This document shows, one piece after another, positions 9,235-18,120 of a DNA stretch of 47,911 nt. The notes beneath the pieces are model-generated. The model saw only the letters and a program-made list of their open reading frames with translations, searched no databases and had not been told where the DNA came from. The stretch comes from Metabacillus niabensis. GTDB lineage: Bacteria > Bacillota > Bacilli > Bacillales > Bacillaceae. Numbering within the stretch: position 1 is the first letter of the stretch; every line of letters starts with the position of its first letter. The DNA lies in contig NZ_CADEPK010000014.1 of assembly GCF_902829255.1 (NCBI RefSeq), positions 1 through 47,911 of the forward strand. The letters run 5' to 3'. A program made the position numbers and the translations under genes.

Positions 9235-9852
9235 TTAATGATATGACATCTTATATAGTGGAATTAGAGTATGAAACGTTTCTCTAATATAAGCAAGTAA
9301 TTTTTCTCCATCACGTAGCAGTTCATCATTAGCTGGAATGTGACGTCCTATTAAAAATTCTGCTTTTTTTACATCTCTAAAACGCTCTAAAGCACCCTTT
9401 AAATCGATTTCTGTAATTGGCTTAGCATCTTTTTTAGTATGGTCAAGTGACACATAGTAATCATCTGGAACAAGTTTAGAAATTGTATTTAAGTTTTCTA
9501 AAAAGTTTCCAGCCATTTCCTCTTTATTTGGTAATTCGTAGATATAAGCTAACCAGACGAAAAGATGATCATCGAATAAGCCAACTTGAAAATGTGGATG
9601 TTGTTTATAGCCTCGTTTATTATCTGCAATTGCCAGCCAAGTATCTTTTGGCGGGTTTATCGTTCTTCGGGCATGCTTCGCAATATGAAGAAACATTTCT
9701 TTTTGTAATGAAGCTGATAAGTCATCTGTTAAAATTTGACCAATTTCTTTAAACTTTGGTTGAATTCTTTCCCTTATTGCTTCCATTCGGTCTTCTAACC
9801 CATCTATTGTAAAGGTTTCAAAATCTTTTTCAGTAAAGCCGGTAAAATTCAC
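9235..9852 (-). CDS. yktB: UPF0637 family protein YktB
   Basis: A 205-aa soluble protein of the UPF0637 family; no biochemical role is established to my knowledge. It begins VNFTGFTEKDFETF, as in the family. GTG at 9852 is chosen because AGGAGG sits 9 bases upstream. The open frame continues 17 codons further, but that extension contains the ribosome site and has no site of its own. Conserved blocks include MEAIRERIQPKFKEIG and LFVWLAYIYELPNK. Leftward, apparently monocistronic, paired tail-to-tail with yktA as in B. subtilis. Confidence 0.88.
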   Translation of the reverse strand: MNFTGFTEKDFETFTIDGLEDRMEAIRERIQPKFKEIGQILTDDLSASLQKEMFLHIAKHARRTINPPKDTWLAIADNKRGYKQHPHFQVGLFDDHLFVWLAYIYELPNKEEMAGNFLENLNTISKLVPDDYYVSLDHTKKDAKPITEIDLKGALERFRDVKKAEFLIGRHIPANDELLRDGEKLLAYIRETFHTLIPLYKMSYH

Positions 9853-10114
9853 GTAATGATTCCTCCTGTTTGTTTTCTCTATTCTACTATTATATATCGA
9901 CAAGCTTCTTTTCGATAGTAATATGTACTTTTAACAAATATGATTCATTTTGACATAGGCTGTTAGGTGGATACACAATTTCATACTCATAGTTCCAACT
10001 GATTTTCCTTTTACATACTATATAAAAAAACAATAGTATCCTAATTAATGAATTCTTGAGACAACTGAATGGTGACAAAAAAATTAAAGTTGGATAGAAA
10101 GGGGCGGTAAACAA

Positions 10115-10303
10115 ATGAAACAAATTGTGAAAACGAGTGGTCAAAAAACCAACAACAATCGTATTGGGGTGTTAAGACTCGAACTTGATTATGAATTAGC
10201 CACCCTTTATGAAGCTATGCAGAATAAAGATGTAAAGAAAAAAATAGAATGTAAGCAAAAATTGGAAAAACTTCGAAAAGAGTGGATGAAGCTCCAAGCT
10301 TAG
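10115..10303 (+). CDS. ykzI: Small helical protein, YkzI-like
   Basis: A 62-aa basic protein, predicted mostly alpha-helical (ELDYELATLYEAMQNK, then a Lys/Glu-rich stretch to the end), with no membrane segment or cysteine. A good ribosome site (AAAGGGGCGG) lies 8-10 bases before the ATG. The position between yktB and the inositol-phosphatase gene is that of B. subtilis ykzI, so the symbol is by synteny only. Function unknown. It has its own terminator immediately downstream. Confidence 0.7.
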   Translation: MKQIVKTSGQKTNNNRIGVLRLELDYELATLYEAMQNKDVKKKIECKQKLEKLRKEWMKLQA

Positions 10304-10328
10304 CTGTTGGAGCTGAAATGAAGCTACA

Positions 10329-10354
10329 AACGAACCTAATCAGGGTTCGTTTTT
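10329..10354 (+). terminator. Terminator after the ykzI-like gene
   Basis: A stem of AACGAACC / GGGTTCGTT (one wobble pair) with a 6-base loop, followed by TTTTAT. Confidence 0.85.
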
Positions 10355-10456
10355 ATCTGCGTTTAGCAAATGGTCTTGCTTGCTTTCCGTCCTTTCTTTT
10401 AATACAGTATTCTTATAAATGAAAAAGTGATATATAAAAAGAAAAGAGGTTGTTGC

Positions 10457-11248
10457 ATGACAAATTGGAAGGATATAGATCAAAAAGCAAAGCAATGGAT
10501 AATAGAGGCTGGAGAAAAAATTCGGCATTCATTTGATTCATCTCTTTCCATTCAATACAAATCAAACCCAAATGATTTAGTAACGAACATGGATAAAGAA
10601 ATTGAGCAATTTTTTATAAGTAGGATTCAAGAGACCTATCCAGAACATCGAATTTTAGGTGAAGAAGGTTATGGTGATGAAGTGTCATCAATGGATGGAG
10701 TTCTTTGGATTATTGATCCGATTGATGGAACGATGAATTTTGTTCATCAACAGCGCAACTTTGCCATATCAATTGGAATCTATGGTGACGGAGTGGGTTA
10801 CATAGGTTTAATTTATGATGTCGTACATAATGAATTGTATCATGCGTTTAAAGGTGAAGGCGCTTTTATGAATGATATTCCTTTACCAAAACTTGATAAA
10901 GTAGAGATAGAAAAAGCAATTTTAGGAATCAATCCTGTATGGGTAACTGAAAATCCGCGAATCGATTATCAACTAATTGTACCAATTGTTAAAAAGGTAA
11001 GAGGCACTCGCTCATATGGCTCCGCTGCTCTTGAATGTGCTTACGTTGCTGCTGGTCGATTAGATGGTTACATGACTATGAGACTCGCACCTTGGGATTT
11101 TGCGGCAGGTTTAGTATTAATTGAAGAAGTCGGAGGAAGTATTTCAACGATGACTGGAGAGAAGCTTGATATTTTAACAAAAACCTCGTTCTTCGTAGGT
11201 GAAAAACATCTTCACAAGCATATTATTGAGGAATATTTAAACAAATGA
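10457..11248 (+). CDS. suhB: Inositol monophosphatase family protein (YktC/SuhB)
   Basis: A Mg-dependent, lithium-sensitive phosphatase family member of 263 aa. Metal- and substrate-binding motifs are all present: GEEGYG (68-73), DPIDGT (87-92) and WDFAAG (213-218). It probably hydrolyses inositol-1-phosphate or a related sugar phosphate; the exact substrate cannot be read from sequence. ATG 10457 is 6 bases after AAAAGAGGT. The open frame extends 10 codons upstream but without a site. Its last codons overlap the start of the acetyltransferase gene (ATGA), indicating translational coupling. Confidence 0.9.
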   Translation: MTNWKDIDQKAKQWIIEAGEKIRHSFDSSLSIQYKSNPNDLVTNMDKEIEQFFISRIQETYPEHRILGEEGYGDEVSSMDGVLWIIDPIDGTMNFVHQQRNFAISIGIYGDGVGYIGLIYDVVHNELYHAFKGEGAFMNDIPLPKLDKVEIEKAILGINPVWVTENPRIDYQLIVPIVKKVRGTRSYGSAALECAYVAAGRLDGYMTMRLAPWDFAAGLVLIEEVGGSISTMTGEKLDILTKTSFFVGEKHLHKHIIEEYLNK

Positions 11249-11721
11249 TGAATTCTCAATCTTTTTCTTGGAAAAAGCTTGAAATAGAAAAGGATGTACA
11301 TTTTTTTTATGAGCTAGTAAAGGCAAGTCCCGAATGGAGCAAAGAAGAATGTGTTCCTGAACAACTAGAAACATATCTCTCAAATTATAGTATGTATAAT
11401 GGAGTTTGGCAGGTTTGGGAGCTTGATGGAGACTTAGTTGGGATTTGCTATGTATTGGAGTGGTCACCTTCAAATGAAAAGCCTTGGCTTGGAACAATTC
11501 TTATTCATCCATCATTTAGAGGGCAAGGTTTTGCCAAAAAACTAATTGCGATGATTGGGGAGGAATTAAAAGCGAGGGGCCATAAAGCGCTATTTGCTGC
11601 GTGTCCTTCAAATCAAAGTTCTTGGTTGTTATTTCTTGGGAAATGTGGCTTTGAGCAATATAAATTTGAAATTGATGACCAGACTTCTCAACAATATATA
11701 CTTACAGTGAAGCCTTTATGA
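11245..11721 (+). CDS. GNAT family N-acetyltransferase
   Basis: A 158-aa protein with the GNAT fold. Motif A, for acetyl-CoA, is readable as ILIHPSFRGQGFAKKLI near residues 90-106, followed by KALFAACPSNQSSW and a C-terminal CGFEQYKFEID strand. Substrate unknown. It starts at ATG 11245, overlapping the suhB stop by 4 bases; a second ATG follows immediately at 11248. I do not recall a B. subtilis counterpart at this locus, so it may be lineage-specific. The coupling to the phosphatase hints at related substrates, but that is inference. Confidence 0.85.
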   Translation: MMNSQSFSWKKLEIEKDVHFFYELVKASPEWSKEECVPEQLETYLSNYSMYNGVWQVWELDGDLVGICYVLEWSPSNEKPWLGTILIHPSFRGQGFAKKLIAMIGEELKARGHKALFAACPSNQSSWLLFLGKCGFEQYKFEIDDQTSQQYILTVKPL

Positions 11722-11784
11722 AGATTGTTAATCCTTAAATAAGGAGGTCTCTCAAGGACTATTCAATTAAGGATTAACAATCTT
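11721..11784. terminator. Long bidirectional terminator overlapping gene ends
   Basis: Perfect 18-bp arms (11721-11738 and 11767-11784; AAGATTGTTAATCCTTAA and its complement) around a 28-base loop, followed by ATTTTC. The left arm begins at the acetyltransferase stop and the right arm lies inside the last codons of ylaF. Confidence 0.75.
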
Positions 11785-11978
11785 ATTTTCACTCTAATAT
11801 TCCTTTTTCTCTCATTCTTTTTTTTTAGGATAAATCCAAATGCCATAACTGCATTTAATAATACGATTGAGAGAAGGACTCCGAGTAGACTCCGTTCACC
11901 AACTGCAATTCCAATCCCGATCATAGATAAAGCTGCAACACATGCTAAAACTAGAAAAATCCACTTGCCAATTTTCAT
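11763..11978 (-). CDS. ylaF: YlaF, DUF5325 small membrane protein
   Basis: A 71-aa protein with two membrane helices (about residues 6-26 and 31-51) joined by a short GERS loop, and a very basic cytoplasmic tail (KKKNERKRNIRVK). It matches the DUF5325/YlaF pattern (GIAVGERS) and sits next to typA as in B. subtilis. The ATG follows AGGAG. Its C-terminal residues are written in the arm of a terminator, so the last few amino acids may be a non-native extension. Function unknown. Confidence 0.8.
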   Translation of the reverse strand: MKIGKWIFLVLACVAALSMIGIGIAVGERSLLGVLLSIVLLNAVMAFGFILKKKNERKRNIRVKIRLLILN

Positions 11979-12049
11979 AAAAACTTCACTCTCCTAAGTT
12001 GTGAAGAAAAAATTATCGTATCTTAATATATAGTTTACATAAAAACATA

Positions 12050-12078
12050 TCACTTTTCTACATTGTTTGTGGTATAAT
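12050..12078 (+). promoter_or_regulatory. Extended -10 promoter of typA
   Basis: TGG directly precedes TATAAT (12073-12078), an extended -10. The -35 region is poor. It leaves a leader of about 120 nt before the GTG start. Confidence 0.55.
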
Positions 12079-12207
12079 ACCAAGGTAATTTTTATTTATT
12101 TTTAAATCAATTAGAATACTGCGAAAAGACTTACCGTATTACTTGTCAAAAGTATGGAAAACCTTTAAGTAGATCCTATTTGAATATACATTTTGGGAGA
12201 TGAAAGA

Positions 12208-14049
12208 GTGAAATTACGAAACGATATTCGCAACATAGCTATTATTGCCCACGTAGACCATGGGAAAACAACTTTGGTTGACCAGCTTTTACACCAATCT
12301 GGTACATTTCGTTCGAATGAACAAGTAGCAGAACGTGCAATGGATTCCAATGATTTGGAACGTGAACGCGGGATTACGATTTTAGCAAAAAATACAGCAA
12401 TTAATTATAAAGATACTCGTATCAATATCATGGATACTCCAGGACATGCGGACTTCGGTGGCGAAGTTGAACGGATTATGAAAATGGTTGATGGGGTTCT
12501 ATTAGTTGTTGATGCATATGAAGGTTGTATGCCACAAACACGCTTTGTGTTGAAAAAAGCACTAGAGCAAAATTTAACTCCAATTGTTGTTGTAAACAAA
12601 ATTGACCGTGATTTTGCCCGCCCGTCAGAAGTAGTTGATGAAGTTCTTGATTTATTTATTGAATTAGATGCAAATGAAGATCAACTAGAATTTCCAGTTG
12701 TTTTTGCATCAGCTATTAATGGTACAGCTAGTACAAGTCCAGATCCTGCAGATCAAGAAGAAAATATGGCATCACTATTTGATGCAATCGTTGAGCACAT
12801 TCCTGCTCCAATTGATAATAGAGAAGAACATCTACAATTCCAAGTAGCTCTACTTGATTATAATGATTATGTAGGACGAATTGGTATCGGTCGTGTTTTC
12901 CGTGGAACGATGCATGTAGGTCAGCAAGTAGCATTAATGAAGATTGATGGTTCTGTTAAAAACTTCCGAGTGACAAAATTATTCGGATTCCAAGGACTTA
13001 AACGTATTGAAATTCAAGAAGCTGTTGCTGGGGATTTAGTTGCAGTTTCAGGTATGGAAGATATAAACGTTGGGGAAACAGTGTGTCCTGTTGAGCATCA
13101 AGAAGCTTTACCGATTTTACGTATAGACGAGCCTACATTACAAATGACCTTTGCAGTAAATAATAGTCCATTTGCTGGTCGTGAAGGTAAATTCGTGACA
13201 GCTCGTAAAATTGAAGAAAGATTATTATCACAATTACAAACTGACGTAAGCTTACGAGTTGAGCCAACGGATTCCCCTGATGCATGGATCGTATCAGGAC
13301 GTGGTGAGCTTCACCTTTCAATTTTAATTGAAAATATGCGTCGCGAAGGCTACGAGCTTCAAGTTTCAAAGCCTGAAGTAATTGTAAAAGAAATTGACGG
13401 TGTTCGTTGTGAACCTGTTGAACGAGTTCAAATCGATGTACCTGAGGAGCATACTGGTGGTGTAATGGAATCAATCGGTGCTCGAAAAGGTGAAATGATT
13501 GATATGATTAATAACGGGAACGGGCAAGTTCGCTTAATTTTTAATGTTCCTGCTCGTGGGTTAATAGGTTACTCAACAGAATTTATGTCATTAACACGTG
13601 GCTTCGGTATCATTAATCATACATTTGATAGCTATCAGCCGATGCAGCCAGGAAAAGTTGGTGGACGCAGACAAGGTGTTCTTGTTTCAATGGAAAACGG
13701 AAAATCAACAACATATGGTATTCAAGGTGTTGAAGACCGTGGTGTGATATTTGTTGAAGCCGGTGTTGATGTTTATGAAGGTATGATCGTTGGGGAACAT
13801 ACACGTGAAAACGACTTAGTTGTTAACATTTGTAAAATGAAACAACAAACGAATATTCGTTCAGCTACAAAAGACCAAACAAATACAATGAAAAAACCTC
13901 GTATAATGTCGTTAGAGGAAGCGTTAGAGTATTTAAACGAGGACGAATATTGTGAATTAACCCCTGAGTCCATTAGACTTAGAAAGAAAATACTAGATAA
14001 AAATGAACGTGAAAAAGCAGCGAAAAAGAAAAAGTTAGCAGGAATTTAA
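12208..14049 (+). CDS. typA: Translational GTPase TypA (BipA)
   Basis: A ribosome-associated GTPase related to EF-G, linked to ribosome assembly and growth at low temperature or under stress. The 613-aa protein is full length. G motifs: AHVDHGKT (14-21), the RGITILA switch, DTPGH (76-80) and NKID near 130. EF-G-like domains II, III and V follow, with the family's [18 protein letters not shown] block and a basic C-terminus (KKKKLAGI). GTG 12208 gives [12 protein letters not shown] and lies 8 bases after GGGAG. A TTG five codons upstream overlaps that site and is rejected. Monocistronic. Confidence 0.95.
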   Translation: MKLRNDIRNIAIIAHVDHGKTTLVDQLLHQSGTFRSNEQVAERAMDSNDLERERGITILAKNTAINYKDTRINIMDTPGHADFGGEVERIMKMVDGVLLVVDAYEGCMPQTRFVLKKALEQNLTPIVVVNKIDRDFARPSEVVDEVLDLFIELDANEDQLEFPVVFASAINGTASTSPDPADQEENMASLFDAIVEHIPAPIDNREEHLQFQVALLDYNDYVGRIGIGRVFRGTMHVGQQVALMKIDGSVKNFRVTKLFGFQGLKRIEIQEAVAGDLVAVSGMEDINVGETVCPVEHQEALPILRIDEPTLQMTFAVNNSPFAGREGKFVTARKIEERLLSQLQTDVSLRVEPTDSPDAWIVSGRGELHLSILIENMRREGYELQVSKPEVIVKEIDGVRCEPVERVQIDVPEEHTGGVMESIGARKGEMIDMINNGNGQVRLIFNVPARGLIGYSTEFMSLTRGFGIINHTFDSYQPMQPGKVGGRRQGVLVSMENGKSTTYGIQGVEDRGVIFVEAGVDVYEGMIVGEHTRENDLVVNICKMKQQTNIRSATKDQTNTMKKPRIMSLEEALEYLNEDEYCELTPESIRLRKKILDKNEREKAAKKKKLAGI

Positions 14050-14126
14050 CGATTTCTTTGAATAGAGTGCACATAGTAAACTAATCTTGCTTACTATATT
14101 CACTGCTGATAATTAATTGTGCAGAA

Positions 14127-14226
14127 GGCTGATTCAACTATAGAAAGTTATCTTAATGTTACGTGTCTAGTCCAATAGACAATAATAATTTTTGAAGATA
14201 ATTTTAGATGAATCAGCCATTTTTTT
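14127..14226 (+). terminator. Large multi-stem terminator after typA
   Basis: A 10-bp closing stem (GGCTGATTCA 14127-14136 / TGAATCAGCC 14209-14218) followed by ATTTTTTTA. Inside are a second imperfect stem (14141-14154 with 14195-14208) and a small GTCTA/TAGAC hairpin (14165-14180). A separate hairpin ATAGTAA/TTACTAT lies upstream at about 14074-14098. Confidence 0.75.
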
Positions 14227-14278
14227 AGGTTGATTTTATCGTTTTTATAAAATGTGATGAGAATAAGGAGGGGGAAAG

Positions 14279-14593
14279 GTGGAAATAGAAGAAAGATTAT
14301 CATTTTTTCCTAGTTTGTATAAAGTTACCGAAAATCCAGACTTAGGAATGTGGCTGTTATATATCACAATTTTTCTGTTATCAGTGGTTGTTTATAAACT
14401 GGGATTTGCCAAAAAGCTTCCGATATTAAAATCCCTTATCATTTACATATTTCTCGCATTAGGATGTACAGTGCTCACTTTTTTAGGTATCTTTTTACCG
14501 ATAGCTGAAGGGTTAGTTGTCGCTGCATTAATCTTAATCATTTACAAAATTAGACTTTATCAATCAAAAAAACAAGATGCAAAAGAGGCATAA
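14279..14593 (+). CDS. ylaH: YlaH-like membrane protein
   Basis: A 104-aa protein with three predicted membrane helices (about residues 23-42, 50-70 and 72-91) and a basic tail. The opening [24 protein letters not shown] matches the YlaH pattern, and it lies between typA and ylaI as in B. subtilis. The start is GTG at 14279, 5 bases after AAGGAGGGG. Function unknown. Monocistronic with its own terminator. Confidence 0.85.
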   Translation: MEIEERLSFFPSLYKVTENPDLGMWLLYITIFLLSVVVYKLGFAKKLPILKSLIIYIFLALGCTVLTFLGIFLPIAEGLVVAALILIIYKIRLYQSKKQDAKEA

Positions 14594-14594
14594 G

Positions 14595-14650
14595 AAAAGC
14601 TGTCTTAACATTTGTCCTTTAAGTAGGTCATAAGTTAAGGCAGCTTTTTA
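14595..14650 (+). terminator. Terminator of ylaH
   Basis: A 15-bp stem with one wobble pair (AAAAGCTGTCTTAAC / GTTAAGGCAGCTTTT) with a 24-base loop and a T run. Confidence 0.85.
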
Positions 14651-14771
14651 TTGTTGCAAATTGATAGCTTTCTTTTAAGGGTATCTTTAAAAGAGAAAGA
14701 ATTTTATCCATAAATTAATTCGCAAAAGACTAATTTCACAAATAGCTTAAAGAAAGTCTAATGAATTTAAG

Positions 14772-14972
14772 TTACCATGAGTCTTCCGTTTTTTTATCTT
14801 GATAAAGCCTAAATTTTCCAGTTGCGATACGAGCGTTTGTTTTCGCTTCAATTCGTTCATTACATTCTCTACACATATATGTATGGATGGGACGATTTAT
14901 TAATCGTTTTGCCATTAATGTTTCATCTTCAATATTTTCAACTTTATCACAAATTACACACTTTACCTTCAT
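14772..14972 (-). CDS. ylaI: YlaI, DUF2197 zinc-ribbon protein
   Basis: A 66-aa protein with two CxxC pairs (C5/C8 in CVIC and C34/C37 in CREC), typical of a structural zinc ribbon. The conserved middle reads AKRLINRPIHTYMCREC. ATG 14972 follows GAGGTG. An in-frame TTG four codons earlier overlaps the site and is rejected. It probably acts as a small metal-binding or nucleic-acid-binding protein, but no function is known. Leftward, downstream of ylaJ but separated by about 300 bases. Confidence 0.85.
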   Translation of the reverse strand: MKVKCVICDKVENIEDETLMAKRLINRPIHTYMCRECNERIEAKTNARIATGKFRLYQDKKTEDSW

Positions 14973-15141
14973 TCGACACCTCAAACCTTTTACAATTTTT
15001 TAGTCGTACGTTTTATTAAGTATATCATGTTAGAGGTTAAATAATGAAGAACCTAAGAAAAAATGAATGTGACTTGTGATTAATTTGGAGAGTGAATGAA
15101 GGGATGAAAGGCCCAATTTGATAATTAGTATAATAACAGTT

Positions 15142-15263
15142 TAAGGAGGCATTCTTAATTGAAAGGTGTTCAATCCTCTTTAGGCACTAAATGGGAGCAT
15201 ACAATTTTTTATCTCCCAAATTTAGTGTTGCTTGAGGTTAGCTTCTTTCAGATTGCCTCCTTA
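15142..15263. other. Three-way-junction inverted-repeat element
   Basis: The non-coding spacer between ylaI and ylaJ (14973-15273) holds a 122-bp element. Its ends are a perfect 10-bp inverted repeat (TAAGGAGGCA 15142-15151 / TGCCTCCTTA 15254-15263). Inside are hairpin A (ATTGAA 15158-15163 / TTCAAT 15169-15174) and a longer hairpin B (CCTC 15175 with GAGG 15234; CACTAAAT 15185-15192 with ATTTAGTG 15220-15227; GGGAG 15193-15197 with CTCCC 15213-15217). There is no T-tract on either side and no ORF. It could be a structured RNA or a MITE-like element. Confidence 0.55.
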
Positions 15264-15273
15264 TCTCTTTGTC

Positions 15274-15882
15274 TTAACGGTGCTTCTGATTATTTGATTG
15301 ATCCTGCTGCTCTTCTTCTATTTTTTTCTCATTTTTGTTATTTAATTGATCGTCATTTGTTTCAGTTGGTTGTTTTTGTTGATTATCAAGTGCATCATTA
15401 GGTATTTCAGGTATAACGCGCCCGACAATTGCTGCAAGCTCATCTAATATGCCAACAATTGGTCTACCTTCTTGTATTTCTCTTCCCATTTCACGAAGGC
15501 GTGCGTTTGTATCTGCATCTGCGATTACGACAGCATTTGCACCATAGGGGTCATGCCTTAAGCTTTCCGAAACTGTATATTTTATTGATTCAACTTTATT
15601 TCGATCCAAATTTGAATTTACATCAATGCCAACAACAGCAAAATCCCCTAATACAACAGCAGTAGCATCATTGACCTCTGGTATTCTGTTAGCCAAATTA
15701 ACAAGGTGCTTCGAGATTTCTTGTCCAGTTTTTCGGTCTATATTATTTTCATCTACACTGTTTTTTACTTTAATTGGTGTCCCGTTATTAAGTGAGTCGT
15801 CAGTATTGGGTGCACCTTGATTTACATTACAACCAGTAAGAGCAAGGGTTAGTAGTAGTAAAGCAAAATAAATTATTTTCAT
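15274..15882 (-). CDS. ylaJ: YhcN/YlaJ family sporulation lipoprotein
   Basis: A 202-aa lipoprotein. The signal peptide MKIIYFALLLLTLALTGC ends in a lipobox with Cys18. The central domain (LANRIPEVNDATAVVLGDFAVVGIDV, then VSESLRHDPYGANAVV) is the YhcN/YlaJ fold found in spore-membrane lipoproteins. The C-terminal tail of about 50 residues is Gln/Asn/Glu/Lys-rich and of low complexity. ATG 15882 lies 7 bases after AAGGAG. The open frame extends 11 codons further upstream without a site. By family knowledge it is made in the forespore and may affect spore germination; here that is inference. Confidence 0.88.
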   Translation of the reverse strand: MKIIYFALLLLTLALTGCNVNQGAPNTDDSLNNGTPIKVKNSVDENNIDRKTGQEISKHLVNLANRIPEVNDATAVVLGDFAVVGIDVNSNLDRNKVESIKYTVSESLRHDPYGANAVVIADADTNARLREMGREIQEGRPIVGILDELAAIVGRVIPEIPNDALDNQQKQPTETNDDQLNNKNEKKIEEEQQDQSNNQKHR

Positions 15883-16090
15883 GAAATCACTCCTTAATTC
15901 CGCAATTGAATCCATTTAAAGAACATTCATTGCAGTTTTTTTCCTTGCTTTTTAATTTTATTGTCTAATAAACCTTCTATCTTTATTCATCCTTTCATAT
16001 ATTTTAGCAACGCTTCATTCACAGCTTGACTTTTTTACGAACTAATTGTTTCACTCCATAAAAAAATAGCACGGAGTAGGAGGCGGAGTT

Positions 16091-17419
16091 TTGAGGAAGA
16101 TTTATGTACTAGACACGAATGTTTTATTGCAAGACCCAAATTCAATCTTTTCCTTTGAAGAAAATGAAGTAATTATTCCTGCAGTTGTTTTAGAGGAAGT
16201 AGATTCAAAAAAAAGGTACATGGATGAAATTGGAAGGAATGCTAGACAAGTATCAAAACTAATCGATCAATTAAGAGAATCTGGAAAGCTCCATGAAAAA
16301 ATTCCGTTGCCAAATGGTGGTTCACTCAGAATTGAATTAAATCACCGTTCTTTTCAACAACTTCAAGAAATATTTGTTGAAAAAACAAATGATAACAGAA
16401 TTCTAGCTGTTGCAAAAAATTTATCCTTGGAGGAGCAGACAAAGGAAAATGGCCGAGCTGTAATCTTAGTAAGCAAGGACACGCTCGTTAGGGTTAAGGC
16501 AGACGCTATTGGCCTTATAGCCGAGGATTTTCTAAGTGATCGAGTAGTCGAAATTGACCATATATACACTGGATTTCTTGATTTGTATATTAGTAGCGAT
16601 AATTTAAATCGGTTTTATGAAAAGAACGAACTTATTCTTTCGGAAATAACAAACCATCCATTTTATCCAAATCAATTCGTTATTATGAAGGATGCATTAG
16701 GTGGTTCATCATCAGCAATTGGTAAGGTTGATCAATCAGGTAAAAAGATTCAAAGGCTCGTTTTTGACCATGACCATATTTGGGGAATAAGACCGAGAAA
16801 TGTCCAACAAACAATGGCATTTGAGCTGCTTTTAAGGGCGGATGTTCCATTAGTAACCCTTATTGGTAAAGCTGGTACTGGAAAAACATTATTAGCTCTT
16901 GCAGCAGGTCTTATGCAGACGGAGGATTTAGGAACTTATAAAAAGCTGTTAGTCGCAAGACCAATCGTGCCGGTTGGAAAGGACCTTGGATTTTTGCCTG
17001 GTGAAAAGGAAGAAAAATTAAGACCTTGGATGCAGCCAATTTACGATAATTTGGAATATCTATTCAATACTAAAAAACCGGGAGAATTAGATGCGATTTT
17101 AGCGGGTATGGGGTCGATTGAGGTTGAAGCTTTAACATATATTCGAGGGCGTAGTATCCCTGAACAAATTATTCTTATAGATGAAGCACAAAACTTAACA
17201 AAGCATGAAGTGAAAACAATTCTTACAAGGGTTGGTGAACGGAGTAAAATTGTCTTAATGGGTGATCCAGAACAAATTGACCATCCATATCTTGATGAAT
17301 ACAATAATGGCTTAACATATGTTGTTGAGAAATTTAAGGATCAACCAATTGCTGGACATGTAAGACTTGTTAAGGGTGAACGGTCAGGGTTAGCACAACT
17401 AGCAGCTGACATACTTTAA
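16091..17419 (+). CDS. ylaK: PhoH2-type PIN-PhoH protein YlaK
   Basis: A two-domain protein of 442 aa. The N-terminal PIN ribonuclease domain (DTNVLL at 8-13 and conserved acidic positions up to about 150) is fused to a PhoH ATPase domain with Walker A GKAGTGKT at 259-266, Walker B ILIDEAQNL and a GDPEQID sensor. PhoH2 proteins are reported to unwind and cleave RNA in an ATP-dependent way. The start is TTG 16091, 6 bases after AGGAGG (16079-16084). Divergent from ylaJ. Length and domain order match B. subtilis YlaK. Confidence 0.92.
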   Translation: MRKIYVLDTNVLLQDPNSIFSFEENEVIIPAVVLEEVDSKKRYMDEIGRNARQVSKLIDQLRESGKLHEKIPLPNGGSLRIELNHRSFQQLQEIFVEKTNDNRILAVAKNLSLEEQTKENGRAVILVSKDTLVRVKADAIGLIAEDFLSDRVVEIDHIYTGFLDLYISSDNLNRFYEKNELILSEITNHPFYPNQFVIMKDALGGSSSAIGKVDQSGKKIQRLVFDHDHIWGIRPRNVQQTMAFELLLRADVPLVTLIGKAGTGKTLLALAAGLMQTEDLGTYKKLLVARPIVPVGKDLGFLPGEKEEKLRPWMQPIYDNLEYLFNTKKPGELDAILAGMGSIEVEALTYIRGRSIPEQIILIDEAQNLTKHEVKTILTRVGERSKIVLMGDPEQIDHPYLDEYNNGLTYVVEKFKDQPIAGHVRLVKGERSGLAQLAADIL

Positions 17420-17426
17420 GAAAGCC

Positions 17427-17490
17427 AAGGGGGATTTATGAAGCCCCCTTTTAAGGTCTATACTTAGACATATTTAAGGGGGCTTTATTA
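17427..17490. terminator. Pair of mutually exclusive terminator hairpins
   Basis: The middle segment AAGCCCCCTT (17441-17450) can pair upstream with AAGGGGG (17427-17433), followed by TTTT for the rightward ylaK transcript. It can instead pair perfectly with AAGGGGGCTT (17475-17484), enclosing a small GTCTA/TAGAC hairpin. ylaK and ylaL converge here. Confidence 0.7.
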
Positions 17491-17495
17491 GATAC

Positions 17496-17993
17496 TTAAA
17501 CGACAACAATTTCCTTTACATTTTTTATTGGGTTTGAATAATTTGAACCATCTCCATAATAAATATGTATTGGACCATCTTCTTTTAGAGGTTTTCCATT
17601 AATACTAAACCCAAGAACAACATTAAGAGCTTCTTCAATTGATAATGAAATATTTCCTTCTTTCGTCACAAAATTGACAGTTGTGGCATCTTCAAAAATA
17701 ACAGCGTTTTCAAGGAACGGCTTTAATGGTATACCGAAAGTACCATTTAGCACTTTTTGTTTTTCATAGATTTTTTCAGTTTTAAGTGTAGGGGGATGAA
17801 TGGCTCCCTCTCTAATTTCACGTTCCCAATGTTTTGAAGTTGCCTTCGTGTATTCTTCAATTTCATCTATTGTTGCAGCTTCTTCTGTGAAATACGTTGT
17901 TAAATCAACCTTTCTGTCATCGAAGATCCAAACACCGGGATCTAATGTAATTTGAAATTGAACATTACCTTTAATCATTACGATTGATTCCAT
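17496..17993 (-). CDS. ylaL: YlaL-like protein
   Basis: A 165-aa soluble protein with no signal peptide or membrane segment. It has an acidic N-terminal half (EEAATIDEIEEYTKATSKHWEREIREG), a central GIPLKPFLENAVIFEDATTV block and a C-terminal beta-rich part (ISLSIEEALNVVLGFSING). ATG 17993 lies 8 bases after AAGGAG; eight further codons are open upstream without a site. The name follows synteny between ylaK and ylaN plus similar length. Some databases have labelled YlaL as a peptidyl-prolyl isomerase, which nothing in the sequence supports. Function unknown. Confidence 0.7.
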   Translation of the reverse strand: MESIVMIKGNVQFQITLDPGVWIFDDRKVDLTTYFTEEAATIDEIEEYTKATSKHWEREIREGAIHPPTLKTEKIYEKQKVLNGTFGIPLKPFLENAVIFEDATTVNFVTKEGNISLSIEEALNVVLGFSINGKPLKEDGPIHIYYGDGSNYSNPIKNVKEIVVV

Positions 17994-18120
17994 AAACGAC
18001 ACTCCTTTATAACGCAAGTATAACCTTTTTTATCACAAATTGTCACATAATATTAATTAGAAACTATCATCAAAAATCTGTGTATTTTTTACGAAAAATC
18101 GAAGTTTATATTGATTGTCC

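Noticed and set aside
9890-10144. Minus-strand 84-codon ORF beside yktB
   Set aside because: No ribosome site, and it overlaps the start of the ykzI-like gene on the other strand.
15159-15401. Plus-strand ORF beginning at a TTG after AAGGAGGC at 15143
   Set aside because: Although a perfect ribosome-site sequence precedes it, the frame is antisense to ylaJ. The AAGGAGG is explained by the inverted-repeat element.
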